This document shows, one piece after another, positions 8,120 through 17,287 of a stretch of DNA of 37,138 nt (positions within the stretch are counted from its first letter, which is position 1; the number at the start of each line of letters is the position of its first letter). Under the pieces are notes generated by a model that was given only the letters and a program-made list of their open reading frames with translations, had not been told where the DNA came from and searched no databases. Position numbers and translations under genes: made by a program. Source of the DNA: UBA1046 sp050945515 (GTDB lineage: Bacteria > Bacillota > Clostridia > Saccharofermentanales > DTU023); contig JBMNTB010000017.1 of assembly GCA_050945515.1 (NCBI GenBank), positions 1 through 37,138 on the forward strand, written 5' to 3'.

Positions 8120-8665
8120 TTATTCTCTTAGTTGTCCGGTGCGATGCACAGCAATAAGCAAAGGTAGACCTAGAATAACAATTACTACTGTCTGTGTTAG
8201 CGCGATGGATCCGATGGAGCTCACCACAATAGATACTGTGACCTTCTCTAATAACAAAAAGGGCAAATATATCCCCACCACCAAAGCATTTATTACTATG
8301 GGCGGCAACAGTGCAATAATGTGCCGCCTAGTGATGCGGACGGCTTTCCTCTGACGTGAACTGCGCCAAATCCAACCGAGTTTATAACTCTGCCAGGCCG
8401 CCAGCAGTGTAGCCAGGCTGCCAGCCAGGACATCTATGAGCCCCAGACTCTGAGGATTGAGCAGATTGGCCAGGAAACAGCCGATAAATACGCCCGGAAT
8501 AGCTGCTGATGACAGTACCGGTAGGACTGTCAGAATTTCTGCTAGCCGGAACTGGACAAGACCGTAGGAGAACTGGGCAAAAGGCAGGGTCAGTATCACA
8601 TAAAGTGCTGCTATGATACCTGCTTTAGTTAAATCTTTGCTGCCAAAACCTGCGGGCTTAACCAT
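8120..8665 (-). CDS. queT: QueT-family queuosine-precursor transporter
   Basis: This 181-residue integral membrane protein has about five or six hydrophobic segments. The conserved stretches YGLVQFRLAEILTVLPVLSS, AAIPGVFIGCFLANLL and LIDVLAGSLATLLAA are characteristic of QueT, a substrate-binding S component of ECF-type vitamin transporters thought to import a queuosine precursor such as preQ0 or preQ1. It would need an ECF ATPase/T module encoded elsewhere. The ATG at 8665 lies inside the last codons of ileS (8-base overlap), so it is probably translationally coupled to ileS. I see no preQ1 riboswitch next to it, consistent with its being an internal operon gene. Queuosine modifies tRNA anticodons, so the pairing with a tRNA synthetase is thematically reasonable. 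Confidence 0.85.
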   Translation of the reverse strand: MVKPAGFGSKDLTKAGIIAALYVILTLPFAQFSYGLVQFRLAEILTVLPVLSSAAIPGVFIGCFLANLLNPQSLGLIDVLAGSLATLLAAWQSYKLGWIWRSSRQRKAVRITRRHIIALLPPIVINALVVGIYLPFLLLEKVTVSIVVSSIGSIALTQTVVIVILGLPLLIAVHRTGQLRE

Positions 8666-11600
8666 TACAGCATCCAGCTCTCTCCACTAAGAAAGTTACC
8701 GGATGACCATTGATATCCCAAGCTGTACCACTGCGTCCCTCCAGGGGCAAAATCTCCAGAGCCAACACATCGGTAGAAATTTTCTCCCCGTGTGTAGATA
8801 GTACTGCGGTTACTTCCGGACCCGCTTCATAATAGAGTCTGATTTTATCCATCACTTCGAAGCCGGCATCTTTACGCATATTTTGTACTTTGCTGACTAT
8901 CTCGCGCATTAGACCCTCTTCTATCAAATCAGGTGTCAGTGTTGTGCTCAAGGCGACTGTGAGATTGGCTGTCGATTCAGTGGCATAGCCTGCTGCAGAG
9001 TGCTCCTCTATCAGGAGATCATCCTTGCTCAAATCATATTTATTGCCATTAATATCCAGTGTAATATATCCCTGTTCGTTAAGAGCAGCCATTGTGGCTT
9101 GTCCGGGCAGCTCGGACAATAGTTTCTGAGCCTGAGGAATGTCTTTCCCCAGACGCTTACCCAGAACCTTTAATTGAGGTTTAAAACTATAGTCCAACAG
9201 CTCCGAAGCCTGGTCGAGCCAGATTAACTTTTTGATATTGAGTTCGTCCAAAACATACTCAATATATTCAGCAGCTAGTCTGTCGGCAGAAACAACCAGG
9301 ATTTCACTCAGCGGCTGTCGATTCTTTATGGCCGAGGCATTCCTGGCCGCACGACCTAGACCGACAATTTCCAGCACCAGTTTCATCTGCTGTTCCAGCT
9401 CTTTATCGATCAACTCCTCAGCATATACCGGGAAATCAGCCAGGTGCACACTCTCAGGTGCGCCGGTTACTCTTTTCCCGACTAAATTCTGGTAAATATC
9501 TTCAGCCATAAAGGGAGTAAAGGGAGCAGATAAAAGCGTTACTTGTTTCAGTACAGTATAAAGCGTCAGATAGGCATTGATCTTATCCTGGGGCATATCC
9601 GGACCCCAGAAGCGTTCGCGACTGCGCCTGACATACCAGTTGGACAGTTCATCGGTAAAATCTTGCAGTGCCCTGGCGGCATAAAGGATATCGTAATTTC
9701 CCAGTCTGCTGTCTACTTCCTTAATCAATGTATTAAGACGGGAAAGAATCCAGCGATCCATAGCGCCAAGTTGATCATATTTTAGCTCGTACTGCTGCGG
9801 GTCGAATTTATCGATATTGGCATAGAGCACATAGAAGGCATAGGTATTCCAGATCGTACCCATGAAGCGCCGCTTGCTTTCATTGACTGCCTCGGCAGAA
9901 AAGCGCGATGGCAGCCAGGGTTGGCTGTTGACATAGAAATACCAGCGCACGGCATCAGCGCCTTCAGTCTGCAGGATGTCCCAGGGATTAACTACATTGC
10001 CTTTATGCTTAGACATCTTGATTCCGTATTTGTCCAGAACATGTCCCATGACAATACAATTTTTAAAAGTTTCCTGTCCGAAGATTAGATTGCTGACAGC
10101 ATGCAGAGAATAGAACCAACCGCGAGTCTGATCGACAGCTTCAGAGATAAAGTCAGCCGGATAGGTTTCCCGGAACAAATCTTCGTTCTCAAAGGGATAA
10201 TGATATTGTGCAAAGGGCATGACTCCTGAATCAAACCAGCAGTCAATAACCTCCGGTTCACGTTTCATCAGGCTACCGCATTGGGGACAATTGAGATAAA
10301 CTTCATCAATATACGGTTTATGTAACTCAATGTCATCCGGACAATTATCGGACATTTCCTTGAGTTCGGCAATACTGCCTACAGCATGCTGATGTTTACA
10401 GGAGGTGCAGGTCCAAATCGGCAGGGGTGTTCCCCAGTAGCGTTCACGACTTAAGACCCAGTCCACTACTGTCTCCAGGAAATTGCCGAAACGGCCCTTG
10501 CCGATAGTATCAGGAATCCAGTTGATCTGATTATTGGTTGTAATCAGTTGATCGCGTAAATCTGTCATGCGAATAAACCAATTGGTCCGGGCATAGTAAA
10601 TCAAGGCTGTATGACAACGCCAGCAGAAGGGATAAGTATGGACAAAATCAACGCTAGAGAGCAATGAGCCGTCTCTCTTCAGCTTTTCCACAATTTGAGG
10701 ATCTGCATCCTTGACGAAGACACCGGCAAAATCCGTCACATCCTCCGGCAAAGTCCCGTCAGAATTTACCAGTTGCACAAAAGGCAGATCATTATCGCGA
10801 CCCAGTCTGGAGTCATCTTCACCAAAAGCAGGAGCAATATGGACAATTCCCGTACCCTCAGTCAGAGTGACAAAGGGGTCTGCTACCACATACCAGGCCT
10901 CTTTGCCGCTCTCGGCAACGAGGCGGTTGGCATAGGGCAGAATAGGTTCATATTTCAGACCGACTAGATCGTTACCAAGCATGGTTTCCACAATTTCAGC
11001 TTCAATACCGAAAGCTGTTTCTGCTAATGCTTTGGCACAGTAATAAAAAGTATCCGCCTCGCTGCCATCCAGGTCATGAGAAAGCTTGAGCAGTACATAC
11101 TCTTCTTCACCATTAACTGCTAGAGCGAGATTGGACGGCAATGTCCAGGGCGTTGTTGTCCAAGCGGACAAGTATGTATTTTCTTGCCCCACGACCTTGA
11201 AGCGCACATAGATTGAAGTTTCTTCTATCTCTTTATAGCCCTGGGCCACCTCATGGCTGGAGAGAGCCGTGCCACAGCGCGGACAATAGGGTACAATCTT
11301 ATGACCCTTGTACAGCAGGCCTTTATTCCAGATCTCCTTTAACGCCCACCAGCTTGACTCGATATAATCATTTTCATAAGTAACATATGGATGCTCCATA
11401 TCGGCCCAGAAAGCAACGCGCTCGGAGAGTTCTTCCCATTCAGTTCTATAGGTCCAGACGCTTTCCTTACATTCCCGGATAAAGGCCTCAATGCCATAAG
11501 CTTCAATCTCTTCTTTGCCATTAATGCCCAGTTTTCTTTCTACTTCCAGCTCAACCGGCAAACCATGCGTATCCCAGCCGGCTTTGCGCTGAACATGATA

Positions 11601-11828
11601 ACCTTTCATCGTGCGGTAACGGGGTATCAAATCTTTAATAGCACGGGTCAAGACATGACCAATATGTGGTTTGCCATTAGCTGTAGGAGGACCTTCATAA
11701 AAAGAAAACTCCGGACAGCCTTCCCTTTCTGTTACTGATTTTTCAAAGATCTGATTTTCTTTCCAGAAGTCTAGAATTTTCAGTTCTCTATCCATAAATT
11801 CCAGCTTGCTGTCAACTTGATCGTACAT
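8658..11828 (-). CDS. ileS: Isoleucyl-tRNA synthetase
   Basis: This 1056-residue class I synthetase charges tRNA-Ile. The HIGH signature is at residues 55-58 (NGKPHIGHVL) and the second signature is KMSKH near residue 605, in YGIKMSKHKGNVVNPWDIL. The editing domain lies between them and includes YLSAWTTTPWTLPSNLAL. Two Cys-x2-Cys pairs (CPRCG and CTSCKH/CPQCG) may bind zinc. The length and sequence style resemble the longer, eukaryote-like IleS2 class, which in known cases is less sensitive to mupirocin; this class call is an inference. The start at ATG 11828 follows a GGGGG site. A consensus promoter lies about 50 bases upstream. No T-box leader is present, although many Bacillota ileS genes have one. 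Confidence 0.95.
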   Translation of the reverse strand: MYDQVDSKLEFMDRELKILDFWKENQIFEKSVTEREGCPEFSFYEGPPTANGKPHIGHVLTRAIKDLIPRYRTMKGYHVQRKAGWDTHGLPVELEVERKLGINGKEEIEAYGIEAFIRECKESVWTYRTEWEELSERVAFWADMEHPYVTYENDYIESSWWALKEIWNKGLLYKGHKIVPYCPRCGTALSSHEVAQGYKEIEETSIYVRFKVVGQENTYLSAWTTTPWTLPSNLALAVNGEEEYVLLKLSHDLDGSEADTFYYCAKALAETAFGIEAEIVETMLGNDLVGLKYEPILPYANRLVAESGKEAWYVVADPFVTLTEGTGIVHIAPAFGEDDSRLGRDNDLPFVQLVNSDGTLPEDVTDFAGVFVKDADPQIVEKLKRDGSLLSSVDFVHTYPFCWRCHTALIYYARTNWFIRMTDLRDQLITTNNQINWIPDTIGKGRFGNFLETVVDWVLSRERYWGTPLPIWTCTSCKHQHAVGSIAELKEMSDNCPDDIELHKPYIDEVYLNCPQCGSLMKREPEVIDCWFDSGVMPFAQYHYPFENEDLFRETYPADFISEAVDQTRGWFYSLHAVSNLIFGQETFKNCIVMGHVLDKYGIKMSKHKGNVVNPWDILQTEGADAVRWYFYVNSQPWLPSRFSAEAVNESKRRFMGTIWNTYAFYVLYANIDKFDPQQYELKYDQLGAMDRWILSRLNTLIKEVDSRLGNYDILYAARALQDFTDELSNWYVRRSRERFWGPDMPQDKINAYLTLYTVLKQVTLLSAPFTPFMAEDIYQNLVGKRVTGAPESVHLADFPVYAEELIDKELEQQMKLVLEIVGLGRAARNASAIKNRQPLSEILVVSADRLAAEYIEYVLDELNIKKLIWLDQASELLDYSFKPQLKVLGKRLGKDIPQAQKLLSELPGQATMAALNEQGYITLDINGNKYDLSKDDLLIEEHSAAGYATESTANLTVALSTTLTPDLIEEGLMREIVSKVQNMRKDAGFEVMDKIRLYYEAGPEVTAVLSTHGEKISTDVLALEILPLEGRSGTAWDINGHPVTFLVERAGCCNG

Positions 11829-11879
11829 ATAAATCCCCCCGTATGTATTTAGTCTCTAAACAGAAACAGGCATTCAAAA

Positions 11880-11908
11880 ATTATAGAGTCGAAGCCCACA
11901 ACTGTCAA
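11880..11908 (-). promoter_or_regulatory. Consensus promoter for ileS operon
   Basis: On the minus strand TTGACA (11908-11903) and TATAAT (11885-11880) are both exact and spaced by 17 bases. Predicted transcription start is near 11873, giving a 45-base leader too short for a T-box. A second TATAAT overlaps the -35 at 11913-11908. Confidence 0.85.
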
Positions 11909-12017
11909 TTATAGCAAAGTTCACATGTAAAGTTGCTGAGCAAGATCGTGTCTTTTAGTGTAACATGAGCAGAAACCAGAATATGCATTCACAGCATTCA
12001 CTTTACTGAGGATTGCT

Positions 12018-12902
12018 GTGTTACGAAAAGGATCAATGCCCATGAGCCTGTTCCGAATAGCGTTTTATATCGTATTAATTATTGTTACTGGCAGTGCTCT
12101 GATCTACGGTTTTCTGATCGAGCCGCGTCAAGTCAAAATCAAGCGCTATTCAATCAGATTACAGGGACTGCCAACTGCTTGGCAGGGACGGAAAATAGCC
12201 TTTTTCTCTGATCTGCATGCAGGTATTTTCTATCCTCCGTCCCATTTAGTAGGCGTCTTCGATAAACTATTAGACTTAGAGCCTGACCTGATCTGTATTG
12301 GCGGCGATTTCATTGAAGAGCGAACCCGCTTGAAGGACACCAAATTTCGCCGCCGGCTGGTCGAGCAATTGTCACGACTGAGAGCCGCTAAAGGCACCTA
12401 TGCGGTACTGGGCAATCATGACGCCGAAACCAAGGAAAACCTCAGTTATGTCCGGACTCTCCTGGCTGACTCCAAGATTACTTTACTTAGCAACGAGGCG
12501 GTAATGTTGGATGGTCTTTGTCTGATAGGCTTGCAAGAGTCATATCATCAACGGCCGGATCTGGCTGCCGCAACCGCTGACTGCCACACGCAAGAGACTA
12601 TGAACACGAATGCCAGGATCATATTGATGCATCAGCCTGATGACTTGCCTACACCTGAAGCCACTGGCAATACGGATCTCATTCTCAGCGGACACAGTCA
12701 TCGGGGACAGATCACTCTATTTGGTCTTCCGCTCTATACCGTCAAAGGCGGTCGCAAACGTCTGTACGGCCACTATATTCTGTCCAGCGGTGCTCAGCAA
12801 ATTACTACTTCCGGGCTGGGAACAGTTCACATCTATGCCCGCTTCTTTGCACCGCCGGAAATTACATTAATTGAAGTTAAAATGGTCGATAATAGTTTAT
12901 AA
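12018..12902 (+). CDS. Membrane-anchored YkuE/YaeI-like metallophosphoesterase
   Basis: This protein of up to 294 residues has one N-terminal transmembrane helix (roughly residues 12-32) followed by a calcineurin-like phosphoesterase domain. The metal-binding motifs are complete: FFSDLHAG (D-x-H), GGDFIEE (GD), LGNHDAE (GNHD), LMHQPDD (H) and SGHSHRG (GHSH). Relatives include B. subtilis YkuE and E. coli YaeI, which are membrane-associated phosphodiesterases; the substrate here is unknown. The start is uncertain. GTG 12018 has GAGG seven bases upstream, while ATG 12036 and ATG 12042 have AAAAGGA upstream, and the last gives the best spacing. It is the first gene of a two-gene plus-strand group, 60 bases before the zinc-ribbon-repeat protein. 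Confidence 0.85.
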   Translation: MLRKGSMPMSLFRIAFYIVLIIVTGSALIYGFLIEPRQVKIKRYSIRLQGLPTAWQGRKIAFFSDLHAGIFYPPSHLVGVFDKLLDLEPDLICIGGDFIEERTRLKDTKFRRRLVEQLSRLRAAKGTYAVLGNHDAETKENLSYVRTLLADSKITLLSNEAVMLDGLCLIGLQESYHQRPDLAAATADCHTQETMNTNARIILMHQPDDLPTPEATGNTDLILSGHSHRGQITLFGLPLYTVKGGRKRLYGHYILSSGAQQITTSGLGTVHIYARFFAPPEITLIEVKMVDNSL

Positions 12903-12962
12903 TTGATGTAATTAAATATTGAAATATATGATTGATAATCAAAAATCATAGAGGAGATGACC

Positions 12963-14597
12963 ATGGATCAGAATACAAATCACAACACGGATTCTAATCA
13001 ACCACAGAATTTTCAGCAATGGCCGCCACCTGATCAATCGGCAGCCCCGCCGGAACAACCACAGCAGTGGGCTCCGCCTCCGTCTCCGCCTGATCAGGGC
13101 CAGACACAGCCCGTGGAACAACAAAAGGTGAAGTTGCCGCCAGACCAACTACAGCCAGGGCAGCCGCCACCAGGACAACCACAGCCTCCGGGTCAGCAGC
13201 AGAAGATACCGGCACCGCAAGGACGGCCACCCGGACCGCCGATGCAGCAAGGCTTCCCGCCACCTCAGGGTCCTCCGGGTTATCCTCCGGGACCGGGACC
13301 GGGGCCTGCAGGTTTTCCGCCGGAGCCGGGACCGGGACCTGGTCCTTCAGGTTTTCCGCCGGGACAAGTTCCACCCTATCCGCCGCCCGGACAGCCACCT
13401 TATATGAGCCAGCCACCTTCTGACCTTGATCTGAAAAGGAAAAAGAAGCGCAAGATTATTATTACCGTCAGCGCAGCAGCTGTTGTCCTTGTGCTGGTAG
13501 CCACAGCTCTGATCCTCTATTTTACGACCTGCCTCTTCGGGAATCATGACTTTAGTCCCGCGGACTGCGAGCACCCGGAGATCTGTTCCCGCTGTGAAGA
13601 GACGCGAGGCGAACCGCTCGGACATGATTGGAAAGCTGCAGACTGTAAGACACCGAAAACCTGTACTGTCTGTGGAGCAACAGAGGGTTCGGTGGCTGAC
13701 CACAAATGGAAGGAAGCAGATTGCCTCAATCCCAGGACCTGCACCGTCTGCGGCGAAGTTGAGGGAGTCCCGCTTGGCCATATCTGGATTGATGCAACTT
13801 GCCAGCATCCCAAGACCTGTTCCGTCTGTCAGGCCACCGAGGGCGAACCTCTCGAGCACACCTGGCTGGAGGGCGCAGATTGCCAACATCACAAGACCTG
13901 CGCCGTCTGCGGCGAACAAAGTACCGAGATGGGAGAGCACGACTGGCAACCTGCCAATTATCAGCAACCGGAGACCTGCTCCGTCTGCCAAGAAACCAAT
14001 GGCACTCCCCTGATGCCCTCTTTTGTAGCAAATAATCAGGAAGTACTGGCGATCGAGGACTATGTATCGGCACCCTACACCACTATTTGTTATGAGGACC
14101 AATCCCTTACAACTACCGGCACAGTCAATGTTATAACATACGGGGTTGGTGAGATAACCGGATTACCTGATCCGCCTGAGGGTTACGAATGGTATGTCGC
14201 AGGCTGGAATATCGAATTTTTCGATGACAATGCTCAAAAATACGGTGCTTGGTATGACTGGCAATATATGGATTACTATGATTACGATCTTTTCACCGAG
14301 ACCTTTAACCCGGGTCAGTATGATACTATAGACTTTTCCGTCAATTATAACGGCGAAATCTTCGATCAATGCAGGATAGTTGCGGATACCATTACCAACG
14401 AATGGGAAAATGATATTTTGACTTTCAGGCAGAACATTTCGGTACTGTTGCCGATTGGCTATGACGGATTTGTCATGACCTTTTACAACAAAGGATTAAC
14501 AAATAACGATTCCGGTTTGAGCGGATTTGATCTGCTGGACGGCGACTCCGTCGTATACAGATTCGGCGCGATGAAATTCCCTGGTGATGGCAGCTAA
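12963..14597 (+). CDS. Proline-rich membrane protein with six Cys/His zinc-ribbon-like repeats
   Basis: I do not recognise a named family for this 544-residue protein. Residues 1-155 are extremely rich in Pro, Gln and Gly (PPGQPQPPGQQQ, PPGYPPGPGPGP). A KRKKKRK stretch precedes a single transmembrane helix near 164-187, predicting the proline-rich part in the cytoplasm and the rest outside. Next come six repeats of about 24-29 residues with the pattern H-x-W-x4-C-x5-C-x2-C then H, for example PKTCTVCGATEG. The last repeat has lost its first cysteine (PANYQQPETCSVC). A C-terminal domain of about 190 residues with many Tyr, Trp and Asp follows; it looks beta-rich and is unrecognised. The ATG at 12963 is preferred because GAGGAG (12951-12956) directly abuts the alternative ATG at 12957. 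A role in surface binding or metal-dependent assembly is plausible but unproven. Confidence 0.8.
   Translation: MDQNTNHNTDSNQPQNFQQWPPPDQSAAPPEQPQQWAPPPSPPDQGQTQPVEQQKVKLPPDQLQPGQPPPGQPQPPGQQQKIPAPQGRPPGPPMQQGFPPPQGPPGYPPGPGPGPAGFPPEPGPGPGPSGFPPGQVPPYPPPGQPPYMSQPPSDLDLKRKKKRKIIITVSAAAVVLVLVATALILYFTTCLFGNHDFSPADCEHPEICSRCEETRGEPLGHDWKAADCKTPKTCTVCGATEGSVADHKWKEADCLNPRTCTVCGEVEGVPLGHIWIDATCQHPKTCSVCQATEGEPLEHTWLEGADCQHHKTCAVCGEQSTEMGEHDWQPANYQQPETCSVCQETNGTPLMPSFVANNQEVLAIEDYVSAPYTTICYEDQSLTTTGTVNVITYGVGEITGLPDPPEGYEWYVAGWNIEFFDDNAQKYGAWYDWQYMDYYDYDLFTETFNPGQYDTIDFSVNYNGEIFDQCRIVADTITNEWENDILTFRQNISVLLPIGYDGFVMTFYNKGLTNNDSGLSGFDLLDGDSVVYRFGAMKFPGDGS
13540..14015 (+). repeat. Six diverged in-gene repeats encoding Cys/His ribbons
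   Basis: Units of about 72-87 bases each encode one H-x-W-x4-C-x5-C-x2-C motif. The TGTxCTGTCTG-like core around the Cys-x2-Cys pair recurs in each unit. Divergence between units argues for an old duplication, not a recent expansion. Confidence 0.75.
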
Positions 14598-14623
14598 GCC
14601 TTGAGCTCAAAACGCTCTAGTCT

Positions 14624-16171
14624 CTAGTCGTCCTGATCTACCTTTGCCTGCAGGAAAAGCGCTGCTTTCCTGCAGGCAAATTCATCAGCTCTGCTGATAT
14701 AATCGCCAAGATCCTTACTATTATGCTGCCTGACGACATTGGAACCGGCAGAGAACTTAGAGGTAGAACCGCTCCCCAGCCCAATCACATGACAACGATC
14801 ACTCATCATCAGCACATTATAAGCAGACTCATGCCCGGGCAGGGCAAAACCGGTATTCTCCAAGGCGCCGCGACTCCTCTTTTGCTTATACAGATAATAG
14901 GGCTGATAACCGGCTGCACGTAAAAGGCCATATGCCCTCTCCAACCCGGCAGTCAATTCCGGGTCCGGCAGAGAAGCCGCCAGGGCATCGTCAGCTTTAA
15001 TCTCAGACAGCAATCGTGAGGAATGCTTTAGTGCCAGACTGTGCAAAGTGATGCTCTCCGGAACCAAAGATATAATTTGCTCCAATGAAGAGACGAAGGC
15101 GCTCACCGATTCACCCGGCAAGCCAAAGATCAGATCCATATTGATCGAAGTGAAACCCAAATCACGGGCCGACTGATAGGCTTTGAGTGTCTCTGCTACT
15201 GTATGGCGGCGCCCAATTCTCTGCAAGCTGGCATCGTGCATCGTCTGCGGATTAATGCAAAGTCGCGTGAAACCATGCTCTTTAATCAGCTCCAGCTTTT
15301 TCCGATCCAATGTATCGGGGCGCCCGGCCTCCATTGTCAGTTCACTGGTTGAGTCATGAGGTATATACCTAAGCAACTCATCGATATAATGCTCAAAAAG
15401 CCCGATCGGCAGACAAGTAGGTGTACCGCCGCCAAAATAGATGGCTGCGGCAGATCCTTGTCGCCAATACCGGAAAACAGTTTTCGCTTCCTTGATTACA
15501 GCTTCGACATAATCAGGCAGCAGATCCTGATACCGCATGGCGTCACGGGTGGTAAAACTGCAATAGCTGCATCGCGTCGGACAAAAAGGTATGCCGCAAT
15601 AAACAACAAAGTCACCGGAATTATATTGGGACAAGATTGCCTGTTCTCGCCCGGCAACCTCAAAGCCCAGTTTTGCCTTATCCGGGAACAGACGATAATC
15701 GCGCAGCAAAATCTCACGAGCAAGCTGTTCACCGGATTGTGCCAATAGCTCGGCACAGATCTGCGTCGGCCTCACCCCGCTCAAGGAACCCCAGGGAAAG
15801 CTGATGCCCGTCCATTCTTGCAAAACCTGGTATATGGTCATTTTTAACTTGCGCCGCAACTGCACCAAGTTGGTTCGGCAGCTGGCCTCATATCTCTGTT
15901 CAGCTTCAACCCGGATTCGAATCCGAGTTAAAGGTTCAAGCTCTTCAGGAGTATAGACGGTTTTATATCTCAGGGCCTGCAAGCAGGCAGAATCCACTGC
16001 AGGATCAATCATAATCTCAATTCTGGGTGAGGTCGCGGACGTAGACAGATGATAATAATAGGGGAAAAGCAAATGATCATCCTCTCTCCGGCATTGACCA
16101 AAGAATAGCCGCACCATCTCGGCGCAGATGGCATATTCTTCATGATTAAGTAAAAAAACTTTTCCCGTCAC
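14624..16171 (-). CDS. hemZ: Oxygen-independent coproporphyrinogen III oxidase-like radical SAM protein HemZ
   Basis: This 515-residue protein has an N-terminal region of about 165 residues typical of HemZ, followed by a radical SAM domain. FCPTRCSYCSF supplies the Cys-x3-Cys-x2-Cys iron-sulfur ligands, and IYFGGGTPTCLP is the conserved GGGTP motif. GFTSINMDLIFGLPGES is the strand motif seen in HemN-type enzymes. HemZ-type proteins are annotated as coproporphyrinogen dehydrogenases of anaerobic haem synthesis, but some HemN relatives are haem chaperones, so the reaction is not certain. No other haem gene is nearby. The start is GTG 16171 with AGAGG five bases upstream. The C-terminal codons contain a perfect 15-bp inverted repeat. 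The gene converges on the zinc-ribbon gene with 26 bases between stops. Confidence 0.85.
   Translation of the reverse strand: MTGKVFLLNHEEYAICAEMVRLFFGQCRREDDHLLFPYYYHLSTSATSPRIEIMIDPAVDSACLQALRYKTVYTPEELEPLTRIRIRVEAEQRYEASCRTNLVQLRRKLKMTIYQVLQEWTGISFPWGSLSGVRPTQICAELLAQSGEQLAREILLRDYRLFPDKAKLGFEVAGREQAILSQYNSGDFVVYCGIPFCPTRCSYCSFTTRDAMRYQDLLPDYVEAVIKEAKTVFRYWRQGSAAAIYFGGGTPTCLPIGLFEHYIDELLRYIPHDSTSELTMEAGRPDTLDRKKLELIKEHGFTRLCINPQTMHDASLQRIGRRHTVAETLKAYQSARDLGFTSINMDLIFGLPGESVSAFVSSLEQIISLVPESITLHSLALKHSSRLLSEIKADDALAASLPDPELTAGLERAYGLLRAAGYQPYYLYKQKRSRGALENTGFALPGHESAYNVLMMSDRCHVIGLGSGSTSKFSAGSNVVRQHNSKDLGDYISRADEFACRKAALFLQAKVDQDD
14643..14680. repeat. Perfect 15-bp inverted repeat inside the end of hemZ
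   Basis: TTTGCCTGCAGGAAA (14643-14657) and TTTCCTGCAGGCAAA (14666-14680) are exact reverse complements around an 8-base loop. The hairpin lies in the last 20 codons of hemZ, close to the convergent gene end. No run of T follows on either strand, so it is not a standard intrinsic terminator. It could protect 3' ends or slow convergent transcription. Confidence 0.85.
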
Positions 16172-16245
16172 AATTACCTCTGAAATATTTCTACCGGCCA
16201 GACCGGGACTAGCACTGTCACTACCGCTAAATTATATTTCTGAAC

Positions 16246-17037
16246 TCACAGTCCGAACAGAGCTTTTAAGCCAAGCATCAAGAGTAGCGCCAAGGGCTGA
16301 TGCATAATATAGACCAGCAAAGAATGCCTGCCAATCCAGATGATTGGACTGAGCCATGTCAACAGGCGTGAAGAGACACCGGGAAATCTGGTCACTTTGT
16401 CCGGATAACTTAAACGTCCTACAGCTGCGCCGATCAAGAAAAAGCCCAGCCAAGGAATCAAAGGCAAATAATCCATCATAACCAAGCCAGGCGGCGGAAA
16501 TCCCAGAGGTAAGAGCCACCAGCTACCGGGTCTGGTCTGAAATGGCAATGTGCTGACCACCTGCCCGAGGTAAGCGATATATGAGCCTAATATTATAAGA
16601 ATAACTGTCAGATTGTGATTTCCCTGCCGCCTGGAATCCCGGTCGATTTTCCCGTACAGCCACACAAGCAGGGCATAGATCAGTGTACTGACACTGACCA
16701 CATGAATAATATTGAACCAGATCACCCCATTGCCCGGCCAAAACCAGAGCTCAAGCAGATATGTAACTGCTGTAAAGCCTGCAGAATACAACAACATGCG
16801 CCCGCCGCGCCGCAGATTGTTGCGCGAAAAATTGCAACTGATACCGGAAATCAGGGTCAGTACTCCCAGAAAAGGCAGTCGCAGAAAGAGATCAAGTTCA
16901 AGTGAACAGATAAATGACAGACTCTCCAGCTGTAAAAATTCATAGAGATCATAGATCAGATGATAGATCACCACCAAAATCAAGACAAAGCCGCGAACCA
17001 AATCAATCTCAAATACTCGCTTGTGCTGTTTATCCAT
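16246..17037 (-). CDS. DUF1624-like multispanning membrane protein
   Basis: This 263-residue protein has about seven transmembrane segments. The N-terminal FEIDLVRGFVLILVVIYHLIYDL and LPFLGVLTLISGISCNFSRNNLRRG are typical of DUF1624, a family related to heparan-alpha-glucosaminide N-acetyltransferase-type membrane acyltransferases. The conserved histidine after the first charged motif is present (IYHLIYD). The C-terminal LSPIIWIGRHSLLVYIMHQPLALLLML also fits. The acyl donor and acceptor are unknown. I choose ATG 17037 because GGGAG lies six bases upstream; the frame extends to 17076, but those residues are poorly supported. It precedes hemZ by 74 bases on the same strand. Confidence 0.75.
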   Translation of the reverse strand: MDKQHKRVFEIDLVRGFVLILVVIYHLIYDLYEFLQLESLSFICSLELDLFLRLPFLGVLTLISGISCNFSRNNLRRGGRMLLYSAGFTAVTYLLELWFWPGNGVIWFNIIHVVSVSTLIYALLVWLYGKIDRDSRRQGNHNLTVILIILGSYIAYLGQVVSTLPFQTRPGSWWLLPLGFPPPGLVMMDYLPLIPWLGFFLIGAAVGRLSYPDKVTRFPGVSSRLLTWLSPIIWIGRHSLLVYIMHQPLALLLMLGLKALFGL

Positions 17038-17152
17038 CTCAGCTCCCTCGCCCAACAGATAGCGACATTTTAGCATATAATTCAGCGCATAATGTTCTGC
17101 ACTGTTATTAGATTAATACTGCCTGCAAAGATTATTCAGGCTTGCGGATTCC

Positions 17153-17161
17153 TGTGATAAT
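17153..17161 (+). promoter_or_regulatory. Candidate extended -10 promoter
   Basis: TGTGATAAT is a near-consensus extended -10 element without a clear -35. It would give a leader of about 120 bases before the membrane protein at 17288. A perfect 12-base palindrome, CTCGGTACCGAG, lies at 17263-17274 next to the ribosome binding site. Confidence 0.3.
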
Positions 17162-17287
17162 ATAGGCAGGAGAAGACAAATCCAGGGCATTGGCTTTAAT
17201 AAACTTAAGAGTGATGCAGGAAAGAGGCGGTGCAATATTAGGAATTCGAACCGAAGTCAGTGCTCGGTACCGAGAGGCAAAAACGAA

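Noticed and set aside
11985..12002. Tandem 9-base GCATTCAC repeat before the metallophosphoesterase gene
   Set aside because: Two short copies with no promoter relationship; not enough to support a site.
11829..12017. T-box leader before ileS
   Set aside because: No AGGGTGGNACCGCG-type element is present, and the predicted leader is only about 45 bases.
13540..14015. Repeat array considered as CRISPR
   Set aside because: The units are diverged, in frame and encode Cys/His ribbons; there are no identical repeats with unique spacers.
13347..14102. A 251-codon minus-strand frame with repeated segments
   Set aside because: Its apparent repeats mirror the zinc-ribbon repeats of the plus-strand gene; it has no independent support.
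17263..17274. 12-base palindrome CTCGGTACCGAG as a translational control hairpin
   Set aside because: It could form only a 4-bp stem with a four-base loop; too weak to list as a separate finding.
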